A stretch of DNA of 64,000 bases, taken from positions 28,206,001 through 28,270,000 of the forward strand of contig OX621242.1 in the NCBI GenBank assembly GCA_951640165.1, given 5' to 3'. The notes under the pieces are model-generated. The model did not search any database and was not told the DNA's origin. It saw nothing but the letters and a program-made list of their open reading frames with translations. Source of the DNA: Pseudoips prasinana (Eukaryota > Arthropoda > Insecta > Lepidoptera > Nolidae). The position numbers and the translations under genes were made by a program. The stretch's first letter is position 1. Every line of letters starts with the position of its first letter. Below, one piece after another: positions 11,586 to 21,506 of this stretch.

Positions 11586-13589
11586 TTATAATACACCCCA
11601 TTTGGGGTTCGAATTTGGCTATGGGTTAACCACCCATTAGAAGGTCGCTTGTTTTCTGTCGATCTTGATTAATGTGACCGAAAAGGAAGGCCCCCAGTTC
11701 TAACTTTAAATCCTAAATTTAATAACTGGACTATTTACAAGACTGAAAAGAGATTCTATCTTCTAATTCTAAAAAGTGTTTGTATCGGAGGGCTATATCA
11801 GGTAATATCATTACAGTACCTTAGTATTATTTGGCACCGTAGTCCCCTGCCTACATTTTTAATGATATTCCCACTAGAAATGAGCTAGTAACCATGACAA
11901 GCCAGATGGTCAAGCATAGTAACTAAATGTTCAATCACGCGAATCTCGAATTTCATTCACACAGTCACTAGTCATGCAGATGCTGTATGGTATGCTCATT
12001 TAAAAGTAACGATAAAGAGTCCGGTGCATTTTTAATACCAATGTAATTGGTATTAAATTGATACCAAATACATTTCACTCACTCTTTCACAATGCTTAGT
12101 GCTTAAATAACATGTTATATTTTAAAATACAGATTTAAATGTTATACATTTTACAACATGTACTGATGTACCATATCGAATAGTGATTTCGTAACATTTG
12201 AAATATTCCTGAATGGGATTTTAAGCTACGTATTTAAGCTATAGTATATGATAATATGATTTTTTACTACCAAAACGACGAGCAAGCATACGGCTAATCT
12301 GATAATTATTGACTAAGCGGGTACCGCACTGTAACCTATGACGCTTGCGACTACAGTATTGCGCACGCGTTGCCAAACTTTTACCCCTCCCATATTATGA
12401 ACTCCGACGACCTTACTGACACACAGAACCGTGACATCAACATAATTAGGCATTTACCTGCATTCAAGCTGCTTATATAGAGAAAATATTTCCTGCTTGT
12501 AAAAGTGTAAATTGTATGGAGAACGCGGCTATTACGGGGATCTTGAACTGCTTAAATTTCATATAAAACATACCAACAAAATAGAAAACATGACAACCCT
12601 AAACTTGACGCAATATTTACGTTTATCGTATTGTAAATAGAAACAATACTGTCATCAATTTATACGCCATACTTATTTCATTTATACATACGCATCCGGC
12701 TAAAATAAAGAGGGCTGTAGTGAAGAATAAATATAAGCGTAATTTTGTTCCCGTTCCCTGTAATAAAACATCCAGTTATACGCAAGTACTTTATTAACAG
12801 TCCGAAGCCGCATCACACTTGAAAATAAAAATATGTTATTGGTATTACGAATGTATAGTGCACGATACAGCCACCGGAGTCTTAAGCCTAGTTAAAATGA
12901 CTCCGTCAGCGCAAAAGTAGCCTAAGCGTGGGATTGCCAGTATGCTAGTAATATGTAATAATCGTAAATCAGTTTTACACAAAACAGAGTATAACGGTTT
13001 TCTGCTGAAACCAAAGTTAATTAGACTTTCTCGTAGTTGTATCTATGTGAAGTTATTCTTGTATATTTAATCATATTGATTAAATGTTCTGCCATCAAGA
13101 ATACTCTTTTCTAGTCCTCTTGTCATGTCGCTAAAACTGTAAAACAAGTTGCTATATAATATAAAATAGCGTATAAACAAATAATTAAAAAAAAAACTAA
13201 AATCCTGCTTAATAATAAAAAGTTACTACTCAATTAATATTTGAATGACAAAATTACTAGTACGACATTATAACATATAATAATACATATCAAAATATTT
13301 TAATTATATAAATTTAATGATGATCCCAATAATACAATTAAAACAAATAAATAATAATTTTATAGATAATAACTATAAACAGTGGAAAGGTGACACTTAT
13401 ACACACACGCTATATACCCTACCACATAACCATGCCAATGCACTTTACACAATATTAAATGATGATCTTCAGTACACAAGCCATAATAAATAATGTTATA
13501 ATAATGTCACTTAATATAATACTTGTTTATAAATGTTATATTTGCTGTGGTTCATGCTTGGTTCTATATACTCACTGAAAGACCCTCGT
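11586..13589. other. Intergenic DNA with a dispersed repeat at 12285-12430
   Basis: Positions 12285-12430 are a diverged copy of the repeat at 1-165 (CATACGGCTAATCTGAT ... GCGTTGCCAAACTTTTACCC ... CTTACTGACACACAGAA). The rest shows no gene or boundary I can defend. Confidence 0.5.
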
Positions 13590-13790
13590 AAAAACACCCA
13601 TGAAAGCAAGCAACAAATAAATATTATGGACATTGGCCAACCTAAGGGCAGAGTTGTGTAGGCCTCTGAGATAGCTTACCCGCGTTCCCGGGGCTTCCCC
13701 TTTCAGGCGCCAGAGAAGTCCACGGCATGTAGGTTTAGTCGGTGCGCGTCCGACATACCCACCCGTAGACACTTTGTGCAGGTGGCATTC
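13590..13790. repeat. Dispersed repeat shared with 36740-36845
   Basis: 'TACCCGCGTTCCC' and 'AGGTTTAGTCGGTGCGCGTC' followed by 'CGACATACCCACC' recur, slightly changed, at 36760-36838. Class unknown; no frame is supported. Confidence 0.5.
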
Positions 13791-13859
13791 GTAGGCATTC
13801 CCACTGTGTTAACAAAAAAGGCCTCTGAGATGGCTTAACGACTGGATCAGGAATTGAGA

Positions 13860-14110
13860 ACTGACAGCTTAAAGTGTGTTTTCAAAGAATTATAAAAGCC
13901 AAATTGTGTAGCAGGGCTTACTACAAAACTTCTGATTATTTAAGTGACAAAACAGCTTGGGATTGAGTCGCTCTAAATTAACACATTTAAATACAATGTA
14001 ATTTTATGTAAGAAATAAATATTTTTAAAAAGGTTTCCTACTGAGTTTTCTGGCAGTGTTTCTCAGTAGCTGCCACGTCATGCACTGCACGGTAGGGTAA
14101 AAAAAATTGA
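13860..14110 (+). mobile_element. LINE 3' end: ORF2 C-terminus plus 3' UTR
   Basis: A plus-strand frame '...RIIKAKLCSRAYYK' ends near 13950 and is followed by a 3' UTR that matches, in opposite orientation, the 3' end of the minus-strand LINE at 52655-52870, including 'CCTACTGAGTTTTCTGGCAG' and 'TGCCACGTCATGCA'. It is therefore a 5'-truncated copy of the same LINE family. Confidence 0.7.
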
Positions 14111-14281
14111 CGATTCCACACAAATGTAATATTTTAACGGAATAAATGACTTTTGATTTTAATCGGAGTGGAGTGTAGTTAAATTAAATAATCAATTTAT
14201 AGACTGACCGTCTACCTAACCTGTAGTTAAATCACTTACATACCGGTAATAGCAGCTGCCTATGAACGCTAGCTTTATGTA

Positions 14282-14406
14282 CAGATGCCAGCACAACCAG
14301 CTACCCCAATCAGTCAAATTTATTTTTAATTTTATCACAAAAGCATAAGGTTCATATTCAATTGGGTAAATTTGACAGATTGGGGAGCTTGATGTGCTGG
14401 CGTCTG
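14282..14406. mobile_element. TA-flanked palindromic MITE, copy 1
   Basis: 125 bp with termini CAGATGCCAGCACAACCAGC / ...GATGTGCTGGCGTCTG and TA on both sides, so probably a Tc1/mariner-type non-autonomous element. Three relatives lie at 18312-18774, 19111-19249 and 25172-25286. Confidence 0.75.
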
Positions 14407-15107
14407 TACGATAATAATTTTTGTATGTGGAGATTATTTAATTAACTCTTGGGTGCAAAAAATTGTGTTAAGCACTGGCACTTTTGTGTTCTAGGTAACT
14501 ATTGAATGCCTAAACGAATTTTAGATCTCATCTCATTACCAGATGAAAAGAGACTATCCGTTTGAGAATGATGGTATGGACAGATAACTGTGAACGCGTC
14601 CCTAGTACGGTGACCGCTTCCTATTAGGGAGCCGTATGCATATGTACTACATTACAAAAAAAAAACAAATTAGTTGTGACCAGGTGACATTTTAAATTTC
14701 GAACTAGACACAAGATTGTCTTTTGTTCTTACAAAAGTTAAAGCGTTATCGGAATACTTTATTGTCAACACATAATTTAAAAGTCATTATTCCGGTGACA
14801 AATCGTAGTTTGGAACAATTAATACAGTCGCATCGTGTCCATTCCAGTCATTATCACAATGACAGACATGTCATTGTAGTACAATCGTCAAACAAAATTA
14901 AATAGTAAAGAGAATCGACTCGTCGTGTATTATGTAATCAATGCACTAATAACCTTGAAACGGCGTGGCGGCCAGCTGAGTGTATAACTAACTATACTAT
15001 ATATAATAACATTGTACTGGTTACACAGATACAAAATACTACCTACGCTACTAGACTATTTATTACGGACCGAGCTATGTAGGTAAAGGGTGTATTAACC
15101 CAAATAC
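14407..15107. other. Intergenic DNA, nothing recognised
   Basis: No gene or repeat is recognised; the open frame 14723-14905 is not protein-like. Confidence 0.4.
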
Positions 15108-15345
15108 TTAATAATAATATAATACTGGGACATTATTTACACACGGCAATCTGATTCCAAATTAAGCCGAGCTTGTAATATGGAAATCAGATAACTAAAT
15201 ACTATATATAGTACTTTTATTTTTTAAATACATACTTATATAGATAATTACATCCCGACACAGGACAAACAGACATGTTCATGCCCATAAATATTTGTCC
15301 TGGGTGGGAATCGAACCCACGACCTGCAGTCCGACCTGTCAAAAC
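15108..15345 (-). mobile_element. tRNA-derived SINE
   Basis: The minus-strand copy runs from the B-box region (GGTTCGATTCCCACCCAGGA on the minus strand) through the body to a tail of ATT/ATA units at 15108-15120. The A-box end is lost. Same family as 16205-16466. Confidence 0.8.
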
Positions 15346-15530
15346 AAAGAATCATGTGTATTGCACACAATCAGCACATCCACTGCGGTCCACTGCGCCT
15401 TATGTGCAGTCAATTAGCTACTTGTTAGCCGCCTCTTATAGAGTACTGTAGCTGCGAGCGGGTTAATTTAATTGTCTATGATGAGCGACAACCCATCATC
15501 ATATTGACGTCGATCATAGTATATCATAAA

Positions 15531-16145
15531 ATAATAAATAAATAAATAAAATCTTTATTTCATAAAAATTGTACAAATTACACATTTCCTGTGGACCCAC
15601 ACTAGGCAAGCCTGTATCGTGGAATCCGTGTCTGGATTTCCAGAGAATTTAAATAATAGTTTTATAAACTTAAATTACAAACTTAAAATATCTCTACTTC
15701 TACATAATACTCACTTATATTAAAATGTAACAAATTACATGCAATAATATAATATAAAATAAGTATAAATACGTATGTTAAAATAGCTAATAATAATATA
15801 ATATAGATAATAATGGATAATAATTATTAATCAAATGATTGTGCGCAATATCTGTTCAGTCTCTGAATAATTAAGACCAGCCAGCCAGTGAGAGATGATT
15901 GGTTTAGCTCTCCGTATAGAAGATTCTTCAATGTCGCATTCTTTGACAACTTTGTTGTATATAAATGGGTTAACAAAAGGGCTAAAACGCTTGACGAAAG
16001 CAGTATTTGCTCTTGTGACGGGGGCTCTGTAAACTCGTCTCTTAGTTAATTCCCTGTATGCAACGGACGACATGGTACGACAACCATCAGGATGTACGCA
16101 CATAGTACAAGTACATCCCACTCACTAGATCGAGGACCCTTATAA
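15531..16145 (-). mobile_element. LINE ORF2 C-terminus and 3' UTR, 5'-truncated
   Basis: A minus-strand frame at 15831-16121 encodes about 96 residues with the pattern of a non-LTR retrotransposon ORF2 end, e.g. 'RVYRAPVTRANTAFVKRF' and 'SSIRRAKPIISHWLAGL'. Roughly 280 bp of 3' UTR follow, ending with AATAAA and a (TTTA)n tail near 15540. The reverse transcriptase is absent. This family differs from the LINEs at 52.6-60.5 kb. Confidence 0.6.
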
Positions 16146-16204
16146 AAGGCGGGATTCCATTTGACAGTATTAACAATTGAATTATAACGAAGTGGAAACG
16201 TTAA

Positions 16205-16466
16205 GTTGGCGTGGTTGGCAAATGCTTGCTTTTCACGCCGCGCGCCGGAGGTCGTGGGTTCGATTTCCACCCAGGACAGATATTTTCAGATGAACATGTT
16301 CGTAAGTCCTGAGTCTGGATGTAATTATCTATATAAGTACGTATTTACAAAAGAAAAGTAGTACATATATGTTGTATATCAGTTATCTGGTTTCCATAGT
16401 ACAAGCTATGTTTAGTTTGAGATCAGATGGCCGTGTGTAAACATGTGAGAATATTATTATTATTTA
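16205..16466 (+). mobile_element. tRNA-derived SINE, best complete copy
   Basis: The head has an A box at 16207-16218 (TGGCGTGGTTGG, compare TRGCNNAGYNGG) and a B box at 16257-16268 (GGTTCGATTTCC, compare GGTTCGANNCC), correctly ordered and spaced for RNA polymerase III. The body follows (CCTGAGTCTGGATGTAATTA, CAGTTATCTGGTTTCCATAG) and the tail is a short (ATT)n run. Other copies: 15108-15345 (-), 37175-37300 (-), 44980-46106 (-, interrupted), 47268-47490 (-), 5284-5347 (-) and 6229-6303 (+). Confidence 0.85.
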
Positions 16467-16481
16467 ACTTAGTATCGATCA

Positions 16482-16745
16482 TCATAGCTAGATGCTCTCA
16501 CTGGTCCGTAAGTGATCGGCTAGGTTAAGCAACCAGGCTCGCAGTCAGTCTATAGATAAGTGACCGCCAAAGTGGGTTTAATTTCTGAGCGGCTCTTCGG
16601 AGGGCACGTTAAGCTGTCGGTCCCGGTTGTAGTCATTAGACAACAGTCGTTAAGCCATGCCAGAGGCCTACTGGGCAGAAAAAGTCTGACACTAATGTAA
16701 CCACTGCCCATACGATAAGTATGTAACTATCGATCCGCCATAAGC
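16482..16745 (+). mobile_element. 5S-rRNA-like SINE
   Basis: The head reads 'CGGCTAGGTTAAGCAACCAG' and later 'GATAAGTGACCGCC', with order and spacing like the internal control region of 5S rRNA (GAAGTTAAGCAAC ... GGATGGGTGACCGCC). It continues with 'GAGGGCACGTTAAGC' and 'TAAGCCATGCCAGAGGCC'. Relatives lie at 46585-46790 (+) and 19515-19655 (-). This is consistent with a SINE whose Pol III promoter came from 5S rRNA (SINE3 type). Confidence 0.6.
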
Positions 16746-16845
16746 CTTTTTGTTAATTCTCTTAGACTAGGGTCCGTAGTTATCACAAGTTCCAGTAAAA
16801 TATCATTATGAAACTAGATAATTAAAGGGTTTATGTCTTTTTCAG

Positions 16846-16925
16846 GTCTTGCCACGATCGAAGCCGGAGTCATGAGCTCGCCTCGAGGTTCACATTCACA
16901 TCAAGCAGGGTAGCTGATATCAATC
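16846..16925 (+). other. Candidate 80-nt exon (possibly 5' UTR of BCOR)
   Basis: The segment lies between a strong acceptor (TTATGTCTTTTTCAG, ending 16845) and a strong donor (GTAAGTAT, from 16926). One frame is open throughout and its end phase (one spare base) fits the acceptor of the first BCOR coding exon at 26890, but the peptide looks random, so an untranslated exon is more likely. No transcript evidence exists here, so this is only a splice-signal prediction. Confidence 0.3.
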
Positions 16926-17309
16926 GTAAGTATATAGTATATTTGTTATGACTGCCAAATCCAACTAGCAGATATTTAAAATCATATAAAAACAATAATG
17001 ATTATATATTGGAATAGAAAGTGCACCTTACGTCTACGTACAAACTCGTACACTATATTTTCTACATAATTGGCTAGTCTACGTTGTGATTACACTCTAT
17101 ACTTATTGTATTAATATGTATATAGTATTAATATGTATATAGTATATATGGGTCACAATGGAAAATATGCAGAGATATTAACCCAAGGTCGTGTGTTCGA
17201 CTCCCACTGCTTGGTATATCACGGTCAGCAGCACGGAGCGCGAAATGATTGGAGATTGTAATAACCAACTCCAATCGTTATTTTTAATAGAGACATGGGC
17301 TCAATAATC

Positions 17310-17665
17310 GAAAGTCCTCATCATCATATCAGTCGAAAGACGTCCACTTGTGGACCAAGAACTCCCCCAAAGATGCTCACAATATGCACTGCCCACGCTG
17401 CGTCTTCCGATACGTGGACGCCACTCAAGAACCCGCCGCTAAAAATTGAAAATCATCATCATCATCATATCAGCCGAAAGACGTCCACAGCTGGAACAAT
17501 GGCCTCCCCCAAAGATTTCCACAATTGCCGGTCTTGCGCTATCCGCATCCAGCAGTTTCCAGCGGACCCGCACAAGATCATCGGTCCATCTTGTAGGGGG
17601 CCTGTCCATGCTCCGTCTTCCGGTTCGTGGTCGCCATTCAAGAACCTTTCTGCCCCAACGGCCAA
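17310..17665 (-). mobile_element. RTE-like LINE 3' end, two partial copies in tandem
   Basis: On the minus strand 17465-17665 encodes an ORF2 C-terminus with 'GNCWMRIAQDRQLWKSLGEA', followed by 'CGTCTTTCGGCTGATATGAT' and a (TGA)n tail. This is the usual end of lepidopteran RTE-type elements. A second, shorter and diverged copy of the same end occupies 17310-17450, with its own ATG-rich tail. Confidence 0.75.
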
Positions 17666-18059
17666 AAAATCGAAAATACTTATATTTAATTATGTTGTTA
17701 TAGTAACGTTACATATTAATAATGGGTATTAGTTACTTCCTATCCCAGCTCCTAGAAATAGATCTTGAGCGTCTCACTTGTAATCGATACACGTGTTTGT
17801 AGAACATATAATAATATATATTATTATATTGAGTTCCTTCCCGATGTTACAATACGTAGCAATATTGAAGTTGGCACTAATTGGATGTAAACATCGCATT
17901 AATTGCACTACCGATGTCGTATTGCTACTTGTCTTCAATTGTTCAGTACCTGGGCGAACGAGCTCCGCGCATTCAAATATCGTATCGATAAAAAGCGCCC
18001 TCAACGCGGACGAGGGCCGCGTCATATCATTAACGTAGAGCGAAAGTAGCACAAAACTC

Positions 18060-18245
18060 CCTAAAATGATGATCTTGCCCTCTCTCCGCCCGTAATCGCC
18101 CAGAGTCGAGGTTCGAACCCCACAGGGGGTGCCCTCCGGCGCGGGTTCCTTAATTGCTAGACGGCTTGAGCCCTCTGCTCGCCTCTATGGTCCGGTGAAG
18201 TAGTGAAAGTCTCTTATGCTAACTATAGCGTCACGAAAAAAAAAA
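18060..18245 (+). repeat. Repeat with B-box-like motif; relative at 25390-25490
   Basis: 'GAGGTTCGAACCCCACAGG' (about 18108-18126) matches a Pol III B box, but no A box or cloverleaf could be found before it. 'TGCTAGACGGCTTGAGCCCT', the 'GTCCGGTGAAGTAGTGAAAG' block and what follows recur in changed form near 25395-25480. It may be a tRNA-derived SINE; class uncertain. Confidence 0.4.
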
Positions 18246-18311
18246 AGCCGCGCATTCAAAAACAAATAAGCATTTTTATACATCTAATTTAGACACGGAC
18301 CTCTTGATGTA

Positions 18312-18774
18312 CAGACGCCAGCACATCCAGCTACCCCAATCTGTCAAATTTATTTTATAGATTTTCAACTTTATCACATAAGTATGAATAAAATAAAATA
18401 AATACGATTTTTATTCACGTAGAGTTTAAAAAAGCGCTTGTAAATAGTCAGAACATGTTCGTAGTAATTAATTTATAATTATTTTTAGGTACATATATAG
18501 ATATTTAGGTACACGGATTGTAGGAAATAATTTACAATAAGATTTATTTTATAATAGCAACGATATTTAGGTAACTTAAATTAAGTTATTGTTAAGGATC
18601 ATGTGTAGGTTCAATTATCTTAATTTTAAATTTGAGCTATATTTTTACTACATATTGTCTGAATGGTTCTGACTATATTAAGGTGCGAATTAAATGTTAA
18701 CTATATAAGGTATAATGTTCACTTTCGATTGAGGTAATTTGACAGATTGGGGTAGCTTGATGTGCTGGCGTCTG
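18312..18774. mobile_element. TA-flanked palindromic MITE, copy 2, interrupted
   Basis: The termini are CAGACGCCAGCACATCCAGC and ...GATGTGCTGGCGTCTG, with TA on each side. The body matches copies 1, 3 and 4 but is split by a minus-strand LINE 3' end at about 18376-18716. The bases around the split (about AAGTATGA / AAGGTATAA) look like an imperfect target duplication. Confidence 0.75.
18376..18716 (-). mobile_element. LINE-type 3' end inserted inside a MITE
   Basis: It is the same family as 1549-1769 in opposite orientation and has an AATAAA signal and a (TTTTA)n tail at its left edge. It is longer than the 1549 copy by about 110 bp at its 5' side. It carries no coding sequence. Confidence 0.6.
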
Positions 18775-19110
18775 TATTAATACTCGGCCGGTACATTTTA
18801 ATAGTTGTTGGTTCTATGTAACTACTAATTATGTGCTAAGAACTTAAACCAGTTATGTAAAATATATTCCGGTATGTTTCTATTACATGGCTAAGTCGAT
18901 TTACCAGTGGGGCGCTCGTAACGGAACCCGTACAACTTACTGCAGGTAATTGCATCTCGACATGCACCGATGCACACTTAGCGCGCAAACTTTGTTTGTG
19001 TGGCCTTACCTTTATTTCAATACAACACAGTATAGTCATCCCGGACGTATGGCGGCTAATACTAGCAAATTAACCACTATAATTAACTATATGTAATTAC
19101 AATTATAGTA

Positions 19111-19249
19111 CAGGCAGACGCCAGCACATAGAGCTGCCCCAATCTGTCAAATTTCCCTAATTGAAAGTGAACCTTATGCTTATGTGATAAAGGTGAAAAT
19201 CTATAAAAGAAATTTGACAGATTGGGGTAACTTGATGTGCTGACGTCTG
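19111..19249. mobile_element. TA-flanked palindromic MITE, copy 3
   Basis: The right terminus is GTGCTGACGTCTG next to TA. The left terminus has a 4-bp insertion (CAGGCAGACGCC). The inverted arms continue through CCCCAATCTGTCAAATTTC. Confidence 0.75.
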
Positions 19250-19379
19250 TACAAACAAAATGCATCACACATATAATAACTAGCTTTCGTAATTTCAAGG
19301 CAGCTTCAAATTCACTAAAACTAGAAAAAAACAAAGACATTTCACACTACCGGCTTCCAAGTATCTAGTTATGTGCCTG

Positions 19380-19655
19380 GTGGCAATATTCCCATTACCG
19401 GCAATATTCTAAATGTTGCCACTGCCGGTAAAATACCAATATTGCCAGCAACATTTCCACCCCCGACAATATTGCCACTAAAATTCCCGCTTCGGGCAAT
19501 ATTGACGGCAACGGCAGACCTCTACTTCCAAGGCTTAACGTGCCCTCCGAGACGCTCAGAAATTAAGTCACTTTGCTGGTCACCCATCTTTGGACAGACC
19601 GCGGGCCTAGTTGCTTAACCTCGCCGATCACAGAGAGCATCTAGCTATTAGCGCA
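19380..19655 (-). mobile_element. 5S-rRNA-like SINE (-) with adjoining GGCAATATT minisatellite
   Basis: The minus strand reads 'GATCGGCGAGGTTAAGCAAC' then 'GATGGGTGACCAGC' (19655 to about 19570), the closest match in the window to 5S rRNA boxes A and C. Downstream on that strand, 19380-19510 is a degenerate array of GGCAATATT/GCCGG units with a spacing of roughly 20-25 bp. Whether the array belongs to the SINE or is a later expansion is unclear. Confidence 0.6.
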
Positions 19656-19811
19656 TGAACTTATGGTAGACATGCTGTTTTAGTAGTTTTACAGTTCTAT
19701 TCTATCTATCTACCTATAGAGAGAGAAATTAGTGGTGTAATAGAGAGATGTAAAGACATTTCTATTAGCTTAGTGGTGTACCATTGTATACCCTACTGAA
19801 CTAATAGAAAT

Positions 19812-19849
19812 TGTTGGCGATTCTGTGTATTAACACAGAATCGCCAACA
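19812..19849. repeat. Perfect 17-bp hairpin
   Basis: The arms are TGTTGGCGATTCTGTGT (19812-19828) and its complement (19833-19849), with loop ATTA. It has no known function; a very short MITE core or excision footprint is possible. Confidence 0.6.
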
Positions 19850-20139
19850 TGCTTTAAAAGACTTCAAAAAGAAAGAGGATACCGTTTCGAATGTATGATG
19901 TTATGTCACATAAAAACAAACATACAGTTCAATTGTCAGTTAAAAATAGATCTATAGGTATCGGTCGTATATTATTCCACTCGTAAAAGATATTGTTTAT
20001 TTTTCTTCATTGCGAAATTATTCTTTATAACTGTTCAAAAACAAAACAACGACGACGTCAAAAACAACTGATAAAACGTATTTAAAACTTAAACCCGTAT
20101 GATATAATTTTGTGTGTACCTAAAACATATTAAAAAATA

Positions 20140-20904
20140 TGGCTAATTGGACGATTCGCACGAATTGAACTCGCAAGAAACGTGCGAATCGACCCTTTTA
20201 AATAATATTATTTTTTCTGTAGGCGATTCGCACGAAGCTAATTTATTGGTGTGCGAATCGAGACCTCTAAAAATATGCTATTGGGACACGTTTTATTTTA
20301 AGGAATAATAAAAATTAAGTACAGTCGTACACAGCCGTCACTGATATAAAACTAAAAAATAATCCAAGTTTTAATAAAATATTCAATTAATTATTAATTT
20401 TTAATATTTACTTGAAAGTAAGAAAGATTTGCATGATATAAGTAATAATTATCCCTCAAAACGTGGCATATCTACATGATTATTACAACAAAAAACAATA
20501 AGAGCAAGACAGTTTTTTTTTACTTGCGGTTAGGAACACTTATCTATTACTCTGTCATCGATATTTTCACATTTTTATCCTCAAATCAGGTCATAGTGGG
20601 TTTAGAAGATGTTAAGTACTTAGTTACAATTTTAATAAAGTTATTTTGGATAAGTTTATATTGTTTGTTTGTTTTTCTTTCGTATTAAAACACATTTTGC
20701 CCTGTTTATTACTTCTGTACCCAGGTGTACTTTATCTTAATTGCGTTTCATAAAAAACAATGTGTGTACCAATAGTTTACTACATATTTATGGAGGTGTC
20801 GATTCGCGCACGAATAAATTAACCTCATGCGAATCGCCTAATTTTAAAGAGTCGATTCGCACGTTTCGTGCGAGTTCAATTCGTGCGAATCGTCCAATAA
20901 GCCA
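20140..20904. mobile_element. 765-bp non-autonomous DNA element with composite inverted termini
   Basis: Both ends share an inverted terminus of about 65 bp or more, starting TGGCT(A/T)ATTGGACGATT. Inside each end, CGATTCGCAC and its complement GTGCGAATCG alternate, four boxes per side over about 120 bp. The flanks AAAATA (20134-20139 and 20905-20910) may be a 6-bp target duplication, though they are low-complexity. The interior has only short random frames (e.g. 20476-20688), so there is no transposase. I cannot assign a superfamily. Confidence 0.7.
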
Positions 20905-20910
20905 AAAATA

Positions 20911-21457
20911 TAAATAAAATAAATTTTATTTATACTTTTTTGATGGATTTTAAGTCGTATATTTAGTTAGGTATGTCTGTTTTTGTATACATATATTCAG
21001 AAAGTCACCGTGGGAATTAAATGGATGAGTTCTGACATTACCTAGCATGGTGACGAAGCATGTCATGCGTTCGACCAATCCCCACGCTCTCACTTATATA
21101 CTCGTGGGTTTTTCCGTGATTTCATTGGTCAAACGTGGTAGAGAGATATGAGTTTTCGTTGCCATATATCTATGGAAGTGCCAGGTTTCTTTTAAAGAAA
21201 AATCACGTGAAGAAGTGTGTTCCAAACGAAACCTGAAATATTTGATAATTATTTTATTGGCTACGTATTCAGACTATTTCATCATCTGACACCGTAATAC
21301 GTAGGTACTTAGCAATGTAATACGTCACCCGCGAGGTCATTAACCCCGTATCTTACAGACGTTCGGGTGACATTGACCTTTGTCGTATTCATAAATAGAG
21401 TTTCAGAGATCGATCGATCCTTGCAGTTGTGTTCACTCACAACGGCCTTCCCTACTC
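20911..21457. other. Intergenic DNA, nothing recognised
   Basis: No gene or repeat boundary is recognised. Confidence 0.4.
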
Positions 21458-21506
21458 GATATTGATTTTTGTGTGACTCAAGATGAGTCACACAAAAATC
21501 AATATC
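21458..21506. repeat. Perfect 23-bp hairpin
   Basis: The arms 21458-21480 and 21484-21506 (GATATTGATTTTTGTGTGAC start) are perfect reverse complements with loop AGA. The arms are too perfect and the loop too short for a canonical microRNA precursor. Confidence 0.6.

Noticed and set aside
15831..16121. Host gene on the minus strand
   Set aside because: The peptide and its (TTTA)n-tailed 3' end fit a LINE ORF2 terminus, not a host gene.
18060..18140. Possible tRNA gene at the B box
   Set aside because: No A box, acceptor stem or cloverleaf could be drawn; more likely a SINE relic.
20476..20688. 70-codon frame inside the 765-bp element
   Set aside because: Random hydrophobic composition; not a transposase.
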